From contig NZ_AJXW01000024.1 in the NCBI RefSeq assembly GCF_000264375.1, forward strand, positions 1 to 64,000: a stretch of 64,000 nucleotides of DNA, written 5' to 3'. Below are positions 17,430 through 26,636 of the stretch, one piece after another. The stretch is from Rhodanobacter thiooxydans LCS2 (lineage in GTDB: Bacteria > Pseudomonadota > Gammaproteobacteria > Xanthomonadales > Rhodanobacteraceae). The notes under the pieces are model-generated. The model did no database searches. It was not told the origin of the DNA and saw nothing but the letters and a program-made list of their open reading frames with translations. The translations under genes and the position numbers were made by a program. Numbering within the stretch: position 1 is the stretch's first letter; every line of letters begins with the position of its first letter.

Positions 17430-18338
17430 ATGCAGGCACGGCTGACCGCATTTGTCCCAGATCACGCCGCCTTCACCCGCTCCCTCGGCCCGGGTGACCG
17501 GTTGCGGATCGGCCGTGCCGACGACTGCGGCCTGCGGTTGGAACACCCCTCGATATCGCGCGCGCATGCCGAACTTTTCGCCCGCGACGGACGTTGGCAG
17601 CTGGTCGACCTGCACAGCAAGAACGGCAGCTTCGTCGAGGGCGCCCGGATCGATTCCGCGGTGATCGACACGTCCTGCTGGCTGCGCTTCGGCGACGTCC
17701 ACTGCGAGTTCGCGCTGCTCGACGGCGCCGCAGCGGAAGCGGACGCCCGGCGCCGCAGCGAACGCCGCCTCACGGCGACTGCCTGCACCGCCCACCTGGA
17801 CGCGATCGCCCGCAACGACAGCGCCGATGATGCCTCTGGCCAGTCGCTGCCCGACGCCAGCCTGCGCGCGGTGGCCGAGCTCGCTGGCTGCAGCCGCGGC
17901 TTCCTGCTGGTCGACACGCACGGCCGCTACCGCGTCCTCGCTGCGCTCGCGCTGGAACCGTCGCAGATGATCGGTCGCGAGTTCGCCGGCAGCCTCAGCG
18001 CCGTCACCCGCGCCATCGAACAACGCCGCCCGGTCGTCTTCAACGACATCGGCGGCGATGCGTGGCCCGGCGCCTGTGCTTCGGTCGTCCAGGGCGGCTT
18101 GCGCACGCTGGTCTGCCTGCCGCTGCTGGACGGCGACCGGGTGCTCGGTGCGATCTACGCCGACCGCCGCGAACCGGGCCCGCCCCTGACCACGCTCGAC
18201 CTGGAACTGCTGGAGGCGTTCGCCGAGCGCACCGCGCTGTGGCTCATCGCGCATCGCGCGCGCGAGGACCTGGCCATGGTCCCGCCCACGCCGCTCGACT
18301 GGAACAGCATCCTCGGCGAGAGAATGCTGGAGACATGA
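17430..18338 (+). CDS. FHA-GAF domain signalling protein
   Basis: A 302-residue soluble protein. Residues 5-95 form an FHA domain, a phosphothreonine reader: LRIGRADDCGLRL, ISRAHAEL and DLHSKNGSFVEG carry the conserved Arg, Ser-Arg-x-His and Asn. Residues about 140-285 form a GAF-type sensory domain (LAGCSRGFLLVDTHGR, TLVCLPLLDGDRVLGAIYAD). It overlaps the kinase gene by 4 nt (ATGA), so it is probably the phospho-binding partner or substrate of that kinase. The GAF ligand is unknown. The FHA-before-GAF layout resembles adaptor modules of bacterial Ser/Thr kinase systems. Confidence 0.88.
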   Translation: MQARLTAFVPDHAAFTRSLGPGDRLRIGRADDCGLRLEHPSISRAHAELFARDGRWQLVDLHSKNGSFVEGARIDSAVIDTSCWLRFGDVHCEFALLDGAAAEADARRRSERRLTATACTAHLDAIARNDSADDASGQSLPDASLRAVAELAGCSRGFLLVDTHGRYRVLAALALEPSQMIGREFAGSLSAVTRAIEQRRPVVFNDIGGDAWPGACASVVQGGLRTLVCLPLLDGDRVLGAIYADRREPGPPLTTLDLELLEAFAERTALWLIAHRAREDLAMVPPTPLDWNSILGERMLET

Positions 18339-21300
18339 CGAGCGAGCCGACCGCCACTGGCATCTATGCGCACATGAACCTGGCGCCCGGCACGATGCTT
18401 GCCGGGCGTTTTCGCATCGAGGCGCTGCTCGGGGTGGGCGGCATGGGCGTGGTCTACCGCGCCCATGACACCGCGCTGGACGTGCCGGTCGCGCTCAAGC
18501 TGCTGCGACCCGAGCTGGCGGCGCGGCCGGATTCGTTCGAACGATTCCGCCAGGAGCTGTTGCTCGCGCGCCAGGTTTCCAGCCCCCATGTGGTGCGCAT
18601 CCACGACCTCGCCCAGCACGATGGCCACTGGCTCATCAGTATGGACTACGTCGACGGCGAAGGGCTGGACCAGCGCATCGACCGTGGCGCGCTGCCGCTG
18701 GAGGACGCGCTGCGGATCGCACGGCAGATCGCCCTCGGCCTGCAGGCGGCGCATGCCCGGCAGGTGGTGCATCGCGACCTGAAACCGGCCAACGTGCTCA
18801 TCGACCGCGAAGGCAACGCGTACATCAGCGACTTCGGCGTGGCCCGTTCGCTCACCAGCAGCGGCCTTACCCTCGCCGGTACGGGCGCGGTGATCGGCAC
18901 TCCCGACTACCTCTCCCCGGAACAGGCGCGCGGTGATCCGGTGGACACGCGCAGCGACCTGTATGCGCTGGGCCTGATCCTGCGCGAGATGCTGACGGGT
19001 ACGCCCGCGTTCCAGGGCGCCACCGCCGCCGAGGCGATCGCCCAGCGACTGGTCCGTACCCCGCCGCCGGTCACCCGCGAACGCCCCGACGTGCCGGCCT
19101 GGGTCGCCCGGCTGATCGAACGGCTGCTGCGATCGCGCCCGGCGCATCGATTGCCGGATGCGGCCGCCGTGATCCAGGCGCTGGACCGCCGCGCGATGCC
19201 GCCCGACCTGCGCGCACATCGTCGTGCCTGGCTCGCCACGGCAGCGTTGCTGACCACGATCGGCGTCGCTGGCACGCTGTGGTGGATGCCGCACGACAAG
19301 GCGGCCAGCATCGCCGCCGCGCCGCCGCTCCATCGGGTGCTGGTGTTGCCGTTGCGCGGCGCGGCACTGCCGTCGCCGCGCGTGACCGCGCTGGACGCCT
19401 ACCTTCGCGCAACCCTGTTCGCACTGCCCGGCGTCGCCAGCGTCGATACCGACCGGACCTTCCAGGCGCTGCGCCAGCTGGACGCCGCCGGCAGCGACCC
19501 CGACCCGGCCGCGCTGCGCCGCCTTGCCGTGGCCGACCGCACCCTGTCCCCGGATCTGCGCCAGCGCGACGGTCACTGGTACGTGCACGCCGAGCTGCAC
19601 GAGGACGACGGCGTGGCGCAAACCCTGGACGGTCCGCTGGCCGCGGATGCGGTGGGCGCCCTGCACGCCTGGCTCAGCGAGCCGGCTCTGGCCAAGGCGC
19701 TCGGCGCACCTGCGCCCGCGCCGGAGCTGAAACTACCCACCACCGTCGCGACGCTGGATGCCTTCGGCGCGGTCCTGCAGGCGCGTGAGAAAAACGACAT
19801 CCCCGCCGCACTGACAGCTTTACGCGCCCTCACCCGGCACGAACGCAACGACCCCGAGCTGTGGCGCACCCAGCTCCGCCTGGCGCAGGCGATCGGCGAG
19901 CGCGATGTGGCGCTGGAAGCCATCGAACACGGGCAACGCGCAGCCGACGCCGGACCTGTCCGGCTGCAGCGCGTGTTCGCCGCAGAACGCGCGCTGTACG
20001 ACGGCGACGTTCCGGCTGCAATCGCGCAATGGCGTGCGCAACTGGCCGAAACGCCCGACGACACCCTGGCCGATCTGCAACTGGCGCGAGCCCAGGGCGG
20101 TGGCGGCGATTTTCGCGCTGCCATTGCCCGGCTGTCTCAACTTACCGCTCGCGACAGCGACGACCCGCGCGCCTGGTTCGAGCTGGGCAAGTTCTCGATC
20201 ATGCAGGGCGAGGCGAGGCGTGCCGTCGACGACTACCTGGTGCGTGCGCTGGTGCTGTACAAGCGTGGCCGCAACCTCTACGGGGTGGCGGAAACGACCA
20301 ACGCGCTCGGCATCGGCTATGGCCGCCTCGGCCAGACCGCCAACGCCGAGGAGCAATATCGCAAGGCGGCGGCGCTGCAGCGCGACGTCGGCAACCGTCG
20401 CGGCGTGGCCACCAGCCTGCGCAATCTGGCCAACGTGCTGAGCCTGCGCGGAGCCTTCGACGAAGCCGGCAGCGCACTCGCGCAGGCCCGCGCGCTGACG
20501 GTCGAGCTCGACGACCGCGAGGGGCTGGCTGCCGTAGACAACGAACTGGGCGTGCTTGCCGAGGAACGCGGCGACTACCACGGCGCACTCGAAGCCTACC
20601 GTCGTGCGTTGCAGGGCTGGCAGCAGGTCGGCGATGCGCACGGACTGGCCCAGGCGCTCAACGACATCGGCTTCGCCAACTTCCAGCTCGGCCGCTACGA
20701 CGACGCGCAAAGCTACTGGCAACGCACCGCGGAAAGCGAGGCTGGCCTCGGCGATACCGGCCGCGTCCGCACCGGGCAGAACCTGGGGCTGCTGGCGGCG
20801 GCGCGCGGCCGCTGGCCAGAGGCGCGCAAGCTGCAGGAAGGCGCGCTGGCGGAAGCCGAAAAGCAGCAGATGCCCGAAGAAGCGGCCGTGAGCCGGCGCA
20901 ATCTGGCCAAGCTCGCGTTGATGCAGGGCGACGTGGCCGGCTCGCTCGCCCAGGCCGACAAGGCCATCGCCCTGTTCAGCCAGCGTGGCGATCGGCGCGG
21001 CGAAGCCGACACGCGCCTGTTGCGCGTGCAGGCCTTGCTCGCCGCGGACGACGAGGCCGCGGCACGGCGCGAACTCAAGGCGCTCGAAGCTGCCGACCCT
21101 GGCACCTCGGGCGAACAACGTGCAGGAGTCGAGATCGTGCGTGCGCAGCTGGCCCTGCATGCGGGCGACCCGAAGAGCGCGGCTGCAGCCCTGAACGCCG
21201 CGCAGCCTTTGGCCGAAGCGTCGGGGGTGCGCGAACTTCAGCTGCGGGTGGCGCTGCTGCGCGCGCACATCGACTCGCGCGCCGGTAGCGGCCTGGATGC

Positions 21301-21634
21301 TGCAACGGCGCAGCTGGGCAATGCCGAGCTGCGGCTGGACTGGCTGACCCTGGCGATGCAACGCGCGCTCGCCGCGCATGATGCGACGGCGGCAGTACGC
21401 GCCTACCGCGAGGCGGTCAACCTGATGCGCGGCAGCGAGGTGCTGGGAGCGCCACAGATCCACACCCTGGGCGCCAGCGCCCAGCGGCTGGCGGGTGACG
21501 GTGCCGGAGCGGCAGCTGCCGAACAAGCCGCGGCGGCGGCGCAGGCCGCCTTCCAGGCCACATTGCCCAGCCGATTGCACGATGCGGGAAGTCCGCCAGT
21601 CCGCCGCGCGGAAGCGGATGCCCCCACGCCATGA
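18335..21634 (+). CDS. Membrane Ser/Thr protein kinase with TPR repeats
   Basis: A 1099-residue Hanks-type kinase. Kinase domain about residues 25-285: Gly loop LLGVGGMGVVYRA, Lys55, HRDLKPANVL with Asp148, DFGVAR at 166-168 onward, and GTPDYLSPEQARG. A basic stretch and one membrane helix follow (about 292-315, RAWLATAALLTTIGVAGTLWW). The next part (about 330-450) resembles TolB/FlgO-like repeats found behind such kinases. From about 480 to 1000 there are many TPR-type units (ALGIGYGRLGQTANAEEQY, LAEERGDYHGALEAYRRAL). With one membrane helix, the TPR part probably lies in the periplasm as a sensing scaffold. It is coupled on both sides by 4-nt overlaps. Confidence 0.9.
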   Translation: MTSEPTATGIYAHMNLAPGTMLAGRFRIEALLGVGGMGVVYRAHDTALDVPVALKLLRPELAARPDSFERFRQELLLARQVSSPHVVRIHDLAQHDGHWLISMDYVDGEGLDQRIDRGALPLEDALRIARQIALGLQAAHARQVVHRDLKPANVLIDREGNAYISDFGVARSLTSSGLTLAGTGAVIGTPDYLSPEQARGDPVDTRSDLYALGLILREMLTGTPAFQGATAAEAIAQRLVRTPPPVTRERPDVPAWVARLIERLLRSRPAHRLPDAAAVIQALDRRAMPPDLRAHRRAWLATAALLTTIGVAGTLWWMPHDKAASIAAAPPLHRVLVLPLRGAALPSPRVTALDAYLRATLFALPGVASVDTDRTFQALRQLDAAGSDPDPAALRRLAVADRTLSPDLRQRDGHWYVHAELHEDDGVAQTLDGPLAADAVGALHAWLSEPALAKALGAPAPAPELKLPTTVATLDAFGAVLQAREKNDIPAALTALRALTRHERNDPELWRTQLRLAQAIGERDVALEAIEHGQRAADAGPVRLQRVFAAERALYDGDVPAAIAQWRAQLAETPDDTLADLQLARAQGGGGDFRAAIARLSQLTARDSDDPRAWFELGKFSIMQGEARRAVDDYLVRALVLYKRGRNLYGVAETTNALGIGYGRLGQTANAEEQYRKAAALQRDVGNRRGVATSLRNLANVLSLRGAFDEAGSALAQARALTVELDDREGLAAVDNELGVLAEERGDYHGALEAYRRALQGWQQVGDAHGLAQALNDIGFANFQLGRYDDAQSYWQRTAESEAGLGDTGRVRTGQNLGLLAAARGRWPEARKLQEGALAEAEKQQMPEEAAVSRRNLAKLALMQGDVAGSLAQADKAIALFSQRGDRRGEADTRLLRVQALLAADDEAAARRELKALEAADPGTSGEQRAGVEIVRAQLALHAGDPKSAAAALNAAQPLAEASGVRELQLRVALLRAHIDSRAGSGLDAATAQLGNAELRLDWLTLAMQRALAAHDATAAVRAYREAVNLMRGSEVLGAPQIHTLGASAQRLAGDGAGAAAAEQAAAAAQAAFQATLPSRLHDAGSPPVRRAEADAPTP

Positions 21635-22362
21635 CCCATGACGCCCCGCCTTCTCCCGTCGAAGCCCACTTGCGCTATCAGCACCTGCTGCAGCGGCTCG
21701 AAGCGAGCGAGCGCGAGTTCCGTCGCCTCGGCCGCTCGGTGCTGCATGTGCAGGAGGACGAGCGGCGCCGGCTCGCGCGCGACCTGCACGACGGCATCGG
21801 CCAGAACCTGACGGCGCTCAAGCACCGGCTCGCACAGATCGGTGACGCACTGCCGGTGGAACTGGGAACGTTGCGCGCCAGCCTCGACGAGGCGATCGCA
21901 TTGTGCGCCGACACCCTCGACGACACCCGCCAGCTCTCGCGGCTGCTGCGTCCACCGATCCTCGACGACCTCGGCCTCGAACCGGCACTGCGCTGGCTGG
22001 CGCGCAGCCTCGGCGAAGCGGCCGGCGTGGCGATCACGGTGGAAATCGAACCGATACCCGCCCTTGACGAAGAGTTGCAGACGCTGCTGTTCCGCATCAC
22101 CCAGGAAGCGCTCAACAACGTGGTCAAGCATGCCGGCGCGCGCAGCGTACTGGTGCACCTGGTCGAGCGCAGCGGCCGCATGCAGCTGCAGATCGTCGAC
22201 GACGGATGCGGCTTCGACCCGGTGCAGGCACAGGCTGCCGGCGGCACCGGCCTGGGCGGCATCCGCGAACGCCTGCAATTGTTCAACGGCCAGTTCGAGC
22301 TGCGTTCCGCTTCCGGCCACGGCACCCGTCTGCGCGCGGTCGTGCCGCTGGACAACCGCTGA
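21631..22362 (+). CDS. Soluble NarL-family sensor histidine kinase
   Basis: A 243-residue histidine kinase with no membrane segment and no recognisable sensor domain. After a short coiled coil (LRYQHLLQRLEASEREFRRL) comes the HisKA_3 dimerisation helix ERRRLARDLHDGIGQNL with phospho-acceptor His53, then the ATPase domain with ALNNVVKHA, DDGCGF and GGTGLGGIRERL. It overlaps the Ser/Thr kinase gene by 4 nt and is followed by its response regulator. Its input is therefore probably delivered by protein contact or phosphorylation from the kinase/FHA proteins, which is an inference from gene order. Confidence 0.9.
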   Translation: MTHDAPPSPVEAHLRYQHLLQRLEASEREFRRLGRSVLHVQEDERRRLARDLHDGIGQNLTALKHRLAQIGDALPVELGTLRASLDEAIALCADTLDDTRQLSRLLRPPILDDLGLEPALRWLARSLGEAAGVAITVEIEPIPALDEELQTLLFRITQEALNNVVKHAGARSVLVHLVERSGRMQLQIVDDGCGFDPVQAQAAGGTGLGGIRERLQLFNGQFELRSASGHGTRLRAVVPLDNR

Positions 22363-22419
22363 CCCGGGCCCGCCGGGCCTGTGCTTGACGCAACCCGGGA
22401 TGGCGGGCAGGGTATCCGC

Positions 22420-23070
22420 ATGCCGCCCAAGCCGATCCGCGTCCTGCTCGTGGACGATCACAACCTGGTCCGCGAGAGCCTCGTCGGCATCCTGCAGGGT
22501 GACGGCGACATCGAGGTCATCGCGCAGGCGGCCGACGGCGTCGAGGCCATCGACAAGGCCCTGGCCGCCCGTCCGGACATCGTCATCACCGACCTGTCGA
22601 TGCCGCGCCTGAACGGCATCGAGCTGGTGCGGCGCCTGACCCAGGAATTGCCGGACACGCGCGTGCTGGTGCTGACCATGCACCAGGAAGACCAGTACGT
22701 GCTGCAGGCCGTTCGCGTCGGGGCCAGCGGCTACCTGGTCAAGGACAGCGCTGCGGCGGAACTGCTCGCCGCCGTACGCAACGTCCATGCCGGACGCGGG
22801 CATTTCGGACCGCACGCCTCGCGCGCGCTGGCGGAGCAGCTGCAACATCCCGAGCGCCTGCCTGACGATCGCTACGAACTGCTCACCGCGCGCGAACGCG
22901 AAGTGTTCGGCCTGATTGCCGAGGGCCTGACCACCAAGGAGATCGCGCGCCGCCTGTCGATCAGCACCAAGACGGCGGAAAACCACCGCACCCGCGTACT
23001 GGCCAAGATCGCCGTACGCAATACCGCCGAGCTCGTGCGATATGCGCTGCGCCGCGGCTTGCTCGACTAG
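22420..23070 (+). CDS. LuxR/NarL-family response regulator
   Basis: A 216-residue regulator. The receiver domain (about 6-125) has Asp12/Asp13 (LLVDDHNLV), phospho-acceptor Asp58 (DIVITDLSMPRLNG) and the Lys of GYLVKDSAAAE. A LuxR-type helix-turn-helix follows (about 148-212: LTAREREVFGLIAEG, TKEIARRLSISTKTAENHR). ATG 22420 is preferred; GTG 22381 would add 13 unconserved residues. It ends the operon and is the natural partner of the histidine kinase. Candidate targets are the operon itself and the divergent subtilisin gene. Confidence 0.92.
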   Translation: MPPKPIRVLLVDDHNLVRESLVGILQGDGDIEVIAQAADGVEAIDKALAARPDIVITDLSMPRLNGIELVRRLTQELPDTRVLVLTMHQEDQYVLQAVRVGASGYLVKDSAAAELLAAVRNVHAGRGHFGPHASRALAEQLQHPERLPDDRYELLTAREREVFGLIAEGLTTKEIARRLSISTKTAENHRTRVLAKIAVRNTAELVRYALRRGLLD

Positions 23071-23123
23071 CTATCCGCGGCGCGCCGCGCTACGGCGTAT
23101 TCAAGACCGCCCCGCAGCATGCC

Positions 23124-23909
23124 ATGATCAGCGCCTGCATTCTTCCCGCTCTTCCCGCGCGCTGCATGCCAACGGTGCCCCGCATGCCCACTGCCCCTGA
23201 TGCCAGTGATGGCTCGGCTGACTTCATCGAGACGTACCGCGATGCGCTGACTGCAGCGCAGTGCGCGATGCTGGTGGAGCGTTTTGCAGCCAGCGGGAAA
23301 ACCCGTCCGGGCCGGGTTGGCAGCGGCGTGTTGCCCGAACTGAAGGACAGTCAGGATCTCGCCCTCAGCGAACAGGTCGACTGGCGCGACGCGGAAGCGT
23401 TGCTCAATCAGGCGGTGTTCCGCGGCCTGCTGGCGTACCTGCGGCAGTATCCGCACGTGCTGATTGCGCCGTTGATGCTCGAGGTTCCGGGGCCGGGCGG
23501 CACCCGCCACCGGCTGACGCCCGAGCGCCTCCGGGCGATGGACGACGACGCGCTGTCGGCCCTGGCGGAAATGGTCTTCCGGCCGGGCGCCATCAACCTG
23601 CAGCGTTACAGCGCGGGGCGCGGCGGCTATCCCTACTGGCATTGCGAGCTGTACCCGCGCGACCTGCGCGCGGACACCCTGCACCGGCACCTGCTGTGGA
23701 CGATCTACCTCAACGACGGTTTCACCGAGGGGGAAACCGAATTCCTCCATCAGCAGCGGAAGATCGTTCCGCGCACCGGCACGCTGCTGCTGGCACCGGC
23801 TTCGTTCACCCACACCCACCGCGGCAACCGCCCGCAGGGCGGCGACAAGGTCATCGCGACGAGCTGGGTGCTGTTCCAGCGCGCCGAGCAGCTGTTCGGC
23901 GGAGCCTGA
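23124..23909 (+). CDS. 2OG-Fe(II) oxygenase family protein
   Basis: A protein of up to 261 residues with a double-stranded beta-helix oxygenase pattern. INLQRYSAGRGGYPYWHCEL gives the His-x-Glu metal pair, NDGFTEGETEFLHQQRKIVPRTGTLLLAPA follows, and FTHTHRGNRP supplies the distal His and the 2-oxoglutarate-binding Arg. The family uses Fe(II), O2 and 2-oxoglutarate for hydroxylation; the substrate is unknown. The true start is unclear: ATG 23124, 23166 and 23184 all lack a good ribosome site, and conservation seems to begin near DFIETYRDAL. It lies between the regulator operon and speD. Confidence 0.78.
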   Translation: MISACILPALPARCMPTVPRMPTAPDASDGSADFIETYRDALTAAQCAMLVERFAASGKTRPGRVGSGVLPELKDSQDLALSEQVDWRDAEALLNQAVFRGLLAYLRQYPHVLIAPLMLEVPGPGGTRHRLTPERLRAMDDDALSALAEMVFRPGAINLQRYSAGRGGYPYWHCELYPRDLRADTLHRHLLWTIYLNDGFTEGETEFLHQQRKIVPRTGTLLLAPASFTHTHRGNRPQGGDKVIATSWVLFQRAEQLFGGA

Positions 23910-23964
23910 ACAGCAGGTGCCGCATGGCGCAGTCCAACCCGGATCCCGGCAGAAAAGTCCGGAA

Positions 23965-23990
23965 AAAAACCCGCCTTTCGGCGGGTTTTT
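23965..23990. terminator. Bidirectional rho-independent terminator
   Basis: A perfect 11-bp stem (23965-23975 with 23980-23990, loop TTTC) with an A-run on the left and a T-run on the right. It serves both the oxygenase gene and the convergent speD. Confidence 0.92.
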
Positions 23991-23992
23991 CG

Positions 23993-24778
23993 TCACATCA
24001 GGTTGCGGCCGTGGAACAGTTCCTCGATCTCGCGCCGCAGCAACTGCTCGATGCGCTGGCGGTCCTTGAACGAGAGATCGTCGGCGTGCGCCTCGAACAG
24101 GTAGGTGTCGAGGTCGAAGTCCTTGATGTGCATCTTCGTGTGGAACATGTTCTCCTGGTACACGTTGACGTCGAACATCTCGTACTTCTGGCGGATGTGC
24201 TTGGCCAGGTAGTCCTGCACCGAGTTGATCTTGTGGTCGATGAAGTGCTTCTTGCCCTTCACGTCGCGGGTGAAGCCGCGCACGCGGTAGTCGGCGATGA
24301 CAATGTCCGACTCGAAGCTGTCGATCAGGTAGTTCAGCGCCTTCAGCGGCGAGATCACGCCGCAGGTGGCCACGTCGATGTCGGCGCGGAAGGTGGCGAT
24401 GCCGTTGTGCGGATGCGTTTCCGGATAGGTGTGGACGGTGATATGGCTCTTGTCCATGTGCGCCACCACCGCGCCCGCGATCGAGTCGCGGCCGAGCTTC
24501 TCCACCACCGGCTCCTCGGAGATCAGGATGGTCACCGAGGCGCCCTGCGGGTCGTAGTCCTGGCGGGCCACGTTGAGGATGTTTGCGCCGATGATCTCGG
24601 CCACGTCGGTAAGGATCTGGGTCAGGCGGTCGGCGTCGTATTGCTCATCGATGTACTCGATATAACGCTGGCGCTGATCCTCGGACACCGCGTAGCAGAT
24701 GTCGTAGATGTTGAAGCTCAACGCCTTGGTCAGGTTGTTGAAACCCTGCAGGCGCAGACGGGGGAGTGGCTTGACCAC
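23993..24778 (-). CDS. speD: S-adenosylmethionine decarboxylase proenzyme
   Basis: It makes decarboxylated SAM, the aminopropyl donor for spermidine. The 261-residue product is the E. coli-like (class 1B) type: [21 protein letters not shown] at the start and the self-cleavage site [13 protein letters not shown], where the Ser becomes the pyruvoyl cofactor. GTG 24778 is chosen because it gives the usual [12 protein letters not shown] start with GGAG eight bases upstream; ATG 24802 adds eight residues. speD next to clp is the normal Xanthomonadales order. Confidence 0.94.
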   Translation of the reverse strand: MVKPLPRLRLQGFNNLTKALSFNIYDICYAVSEDQRQRYIEYIDEQYDADRLTQILTDVAEIIGANILNVARQDYDPQGASVTILISEEPVVEKLGRDSIAGAVVAHMDKSHITVHTYPETHPHNGIATFRADIDVATCGVISPLKALNYLIDSFESDIVIADYRVRGFTRDVKGKKHFIDHKINSVQDYLAKHIRQKYEMFDVNVYQENMFHTKMHIKDFDLDTYLFEAHADDLSFKDRQRIEQLLRREIEELFHGRNLM

Positions 24779-25024
24779 AGGCGGCTCTCCATGGCCGAAC
24801 ACTCGGCCAGCAGCAGAGGCGGGTTAGCGACAAGGGTCCCCGCGATTGGTGTGAAGCACAGGCGCACAGCCTGCACGACCCTTGTGAACCGCATGCGACG
24901 GCCTCGCCGCATCCGGAAGACCGCGAAGTATGAGGCAAAAAGAAAAGAAATTGAACCTGCGACAAGCGCTCAGGTTTGCCATAATGCCGACTTGCAAGGA
25001 TGGTTCACGAACACGCACTGGCGT

Positions 25025-25041
25025 GTGGCAATGGTTGCCAC
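25025..25041 (+). promoter_or_regulatory. Palindrome in the clp leader
   Basis: A perfect inverted repeat, GTGGCAA with TTGCCAC, spaced by TGG, lies 27 bases before the clp start. A candidate promoter stands upstream (TTGAAC near 24950, CATAAT near 24978). It could be a repressor site or an mRNA hairpin. Confidence 0.4.
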
Positions 25042-25067
25042 TGTTTAATGACAACCACCGGTAGGGG

Positions 25068-25769
25068 ATGATCGTGGCGCAACTCAAGTATCAGCTCCAA
25101 CAGGCCTTCGAACGCTCGCAGGCGCCGCTCGGCTTCGCTCCGGATCCCGCCGCGATGGAGCGCTTCCTGGCGCTGTGCCACCGCCGGCGCTACCCGGGCA
25201 AGACCGCGATCATCCGCCCCGGCGACCCGGCCAATACCTTGTATTACGTGATCGACGGCTCGCTGGCGGTGTGCACCGAGGACGAGCAGGGGCGCGAGCT
25301 GATCCTCGCCTACATCAGCCGCGGCCAGTTCATCGGCGAGATGGGCCTGTTCGTGGAGCAGGCCCAGCGCGAGTCGATGGTGCGCACGCGCGCCCCGTGC
25401 GAGATGGCCGAGGTCAGCTACGAGCGCCTGTTCCAGCTGATGGAAGGCCCGCTGCGCGAGGAATGCCCGAAGATCCTGTTCGCCATCGGCTCGCAGCTGA
25501 CCAACCGCCTGCTGCGCACCTCGCGCCAGGTCAGCCGGATGGCCTTCATGGACGTCACCAACCGCATCTCGCGCACCCTGCTCGACCTGTGCCAGGAGCC
25601 GGACTCGATGACCCACCCGGACGGCACCCAGATCCGCATCTCGCGCCAGGAAGTGAGCCGCATCGTGGGTTGCTCGCGCGAGATGGTCGGCCGCGTGCTC
25701 AAGCAGCTGGAGGAACAGCGCATGATCGATGTCTCCGGCAAGACCATCGTGGTGCGCGGCACGCGCTGA
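25068..25769 (+). CDS. clp: CRP-family global regulator Clp
   Basis: A 233-residue CRP/FNR-type regulator. The N-terminal cyclic-nucleotide-like barrel (about 30-145) contains IIRPGDPANTLYYVIDGSL and ISRGQFIGEMGLF; the C-terminal HTH is ISRQEVSRIVGCSREMVGR followed by VLKQLEEQRMI. It matches Xanthomonas Clp, which binds DNA when free and is released by cyclic di-GMP, and which controls exoenzymes, exopolysaccharide and virulence functions. Its place beside speD and near trpCDG is the same as in Xanthomonas. Whether this copy senses c-di-GMP or cAMP cannot be told from reading alone. Confidence 0.93.
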   Translation: MIVAQLKYQLQQAFERSQAPLGFAPDPAAMERFLALCHRRRYPGKTAIIRPGDPANTLYYVIDGSLAVCTEDEQGRELILAYISRGQFIGEMGLFVEQAQRESMVRTRAPCEMAEVSYERLFQLMEGPLREECPKILFAIGSQLTNRLLRTSRQVSRMAFMDVTNRISRTLLDLCQEPDSMTHPDGTQIRISRQEVSRIVGCSREMVGRVLKQLEEQRMIDVSGKTIVVRGTR

Positions 25770-25860
25770 TTCCACGCGGGCTCGACCATCCGCCGTCTGA
25801 ACCGGTTTTTTACGGGGACTGGTCAAGGATGGCGTTCCGCCACCGGCTGCGAGACAACGC

Positions 25861-26604
25861 TTGGATTACGGGCAATTCTTCGTCTTCGCCGGTGTCGGCC
25901 TGCTCGCCCAACTGGTCGATGGCGCGCTGGGCATGGCCTACGGGCTGGTTTCCAACTCGATCCTGCTGGCGCTGGGCCTGCCACCGGCGGTGGCCAGCGC
26001 CACCGTGCACACCGCCGAGGTATTCACCACCGGCGTCTCCGGGGCATCGCACGCCTGGTTCGGCAACGTGCGCTGGCGGCTGTTCTGGCAACTGGCCATT
26101 CCCGGCGCGATCGGCGGCTTCCTCGGCGCGACTTTCCTGGCCAGCGTGCCGGGCGACGCGATCCGGCCCTGGGTCAATGCCTACCTGCTGATCTTGGGCA
26201 CGATGGTGCTGCTGCGCGCGTTCGGCCGCCGGCTGACCCGCCACCAGGTCCAGCACAGCGGCGTGCTGGGCTTCTTCGCCGGCCTGCTCGACGCGATCGG
26301 CGGCGGCGGCTGGGGGCCGCTGGCCACCAGTACGCTGATCGCGCGTGGCGGCGGTGTGCGCAGCACGATCGGTTCGGTCAACGCCGCCGAGTTCGTGGTG
26401 ACGATCTGCGTTTCCGCCACCCTGGTCTGGCACGTCGGCGCCGGCCACTGGCCGATCGTGCTGGGCCTGCTCACCGGCGGCGTGATCGCCGCGCCGTTCG
26501 CCGCCTGGCTGGTGCGCCACCTGCCCGAACAGGCCGTGATGGCCGCCGTGGGCAGCCTGATCGTGCTGATCAGCCTGGGCCAACTGGTGCAGACGCTGCT
26601 GTAG
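25861..26604 (+). CDS. TSUP/TauE-SafE family permease
   Basis: A 247-residue membrane protein with about seven to eight helices. The two half-repeats of the TSUP (DUF81) family are visible: FAGVGLLAQLVDGALGMAYG and later GFFAGLLDAIGGGGWGPLA. The family exports or imports sulfite, sulfonates or other organosulfur anions; the substrate here is unknown. The start appears to be TTG 25861; no in-frame ATG lies nearby upstream. It follows clp by 91 nt and converges on the HAD gene. Confidence 0.88.
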   Translation: MDYGQFFVFAGVGLLAQLVDGALGMAYGLVSNSILLALGLPPAVASATVHTAEVFTTGVSGASHAWFGNVRWRLFWQLAIPGAIGGFLGATFLASVPGDAIRPWVNAYLLILGTMVLLRAFGRRLTRHQVQHSGVLGFFAGLLDAIGGGGWGPLATSTLIARGGGVRSTIGSVNAAEFVVTICVSATLVWHVGAGHWPIVLGLLTGGVIAAPFAAWLVRHLPEQAVMAAVGSLIVLISLGQLVQTLL

Positions 26605-26636
26605 GTGCGTGCCGCACGCCGATCACGCGATCGCGT

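Noticed and set aside
24803-25067. A riboswitch between speD and clp
   Set aside because: Apart from a candidate promoter and one short palindrome I could not find conserved riboswitch structure.
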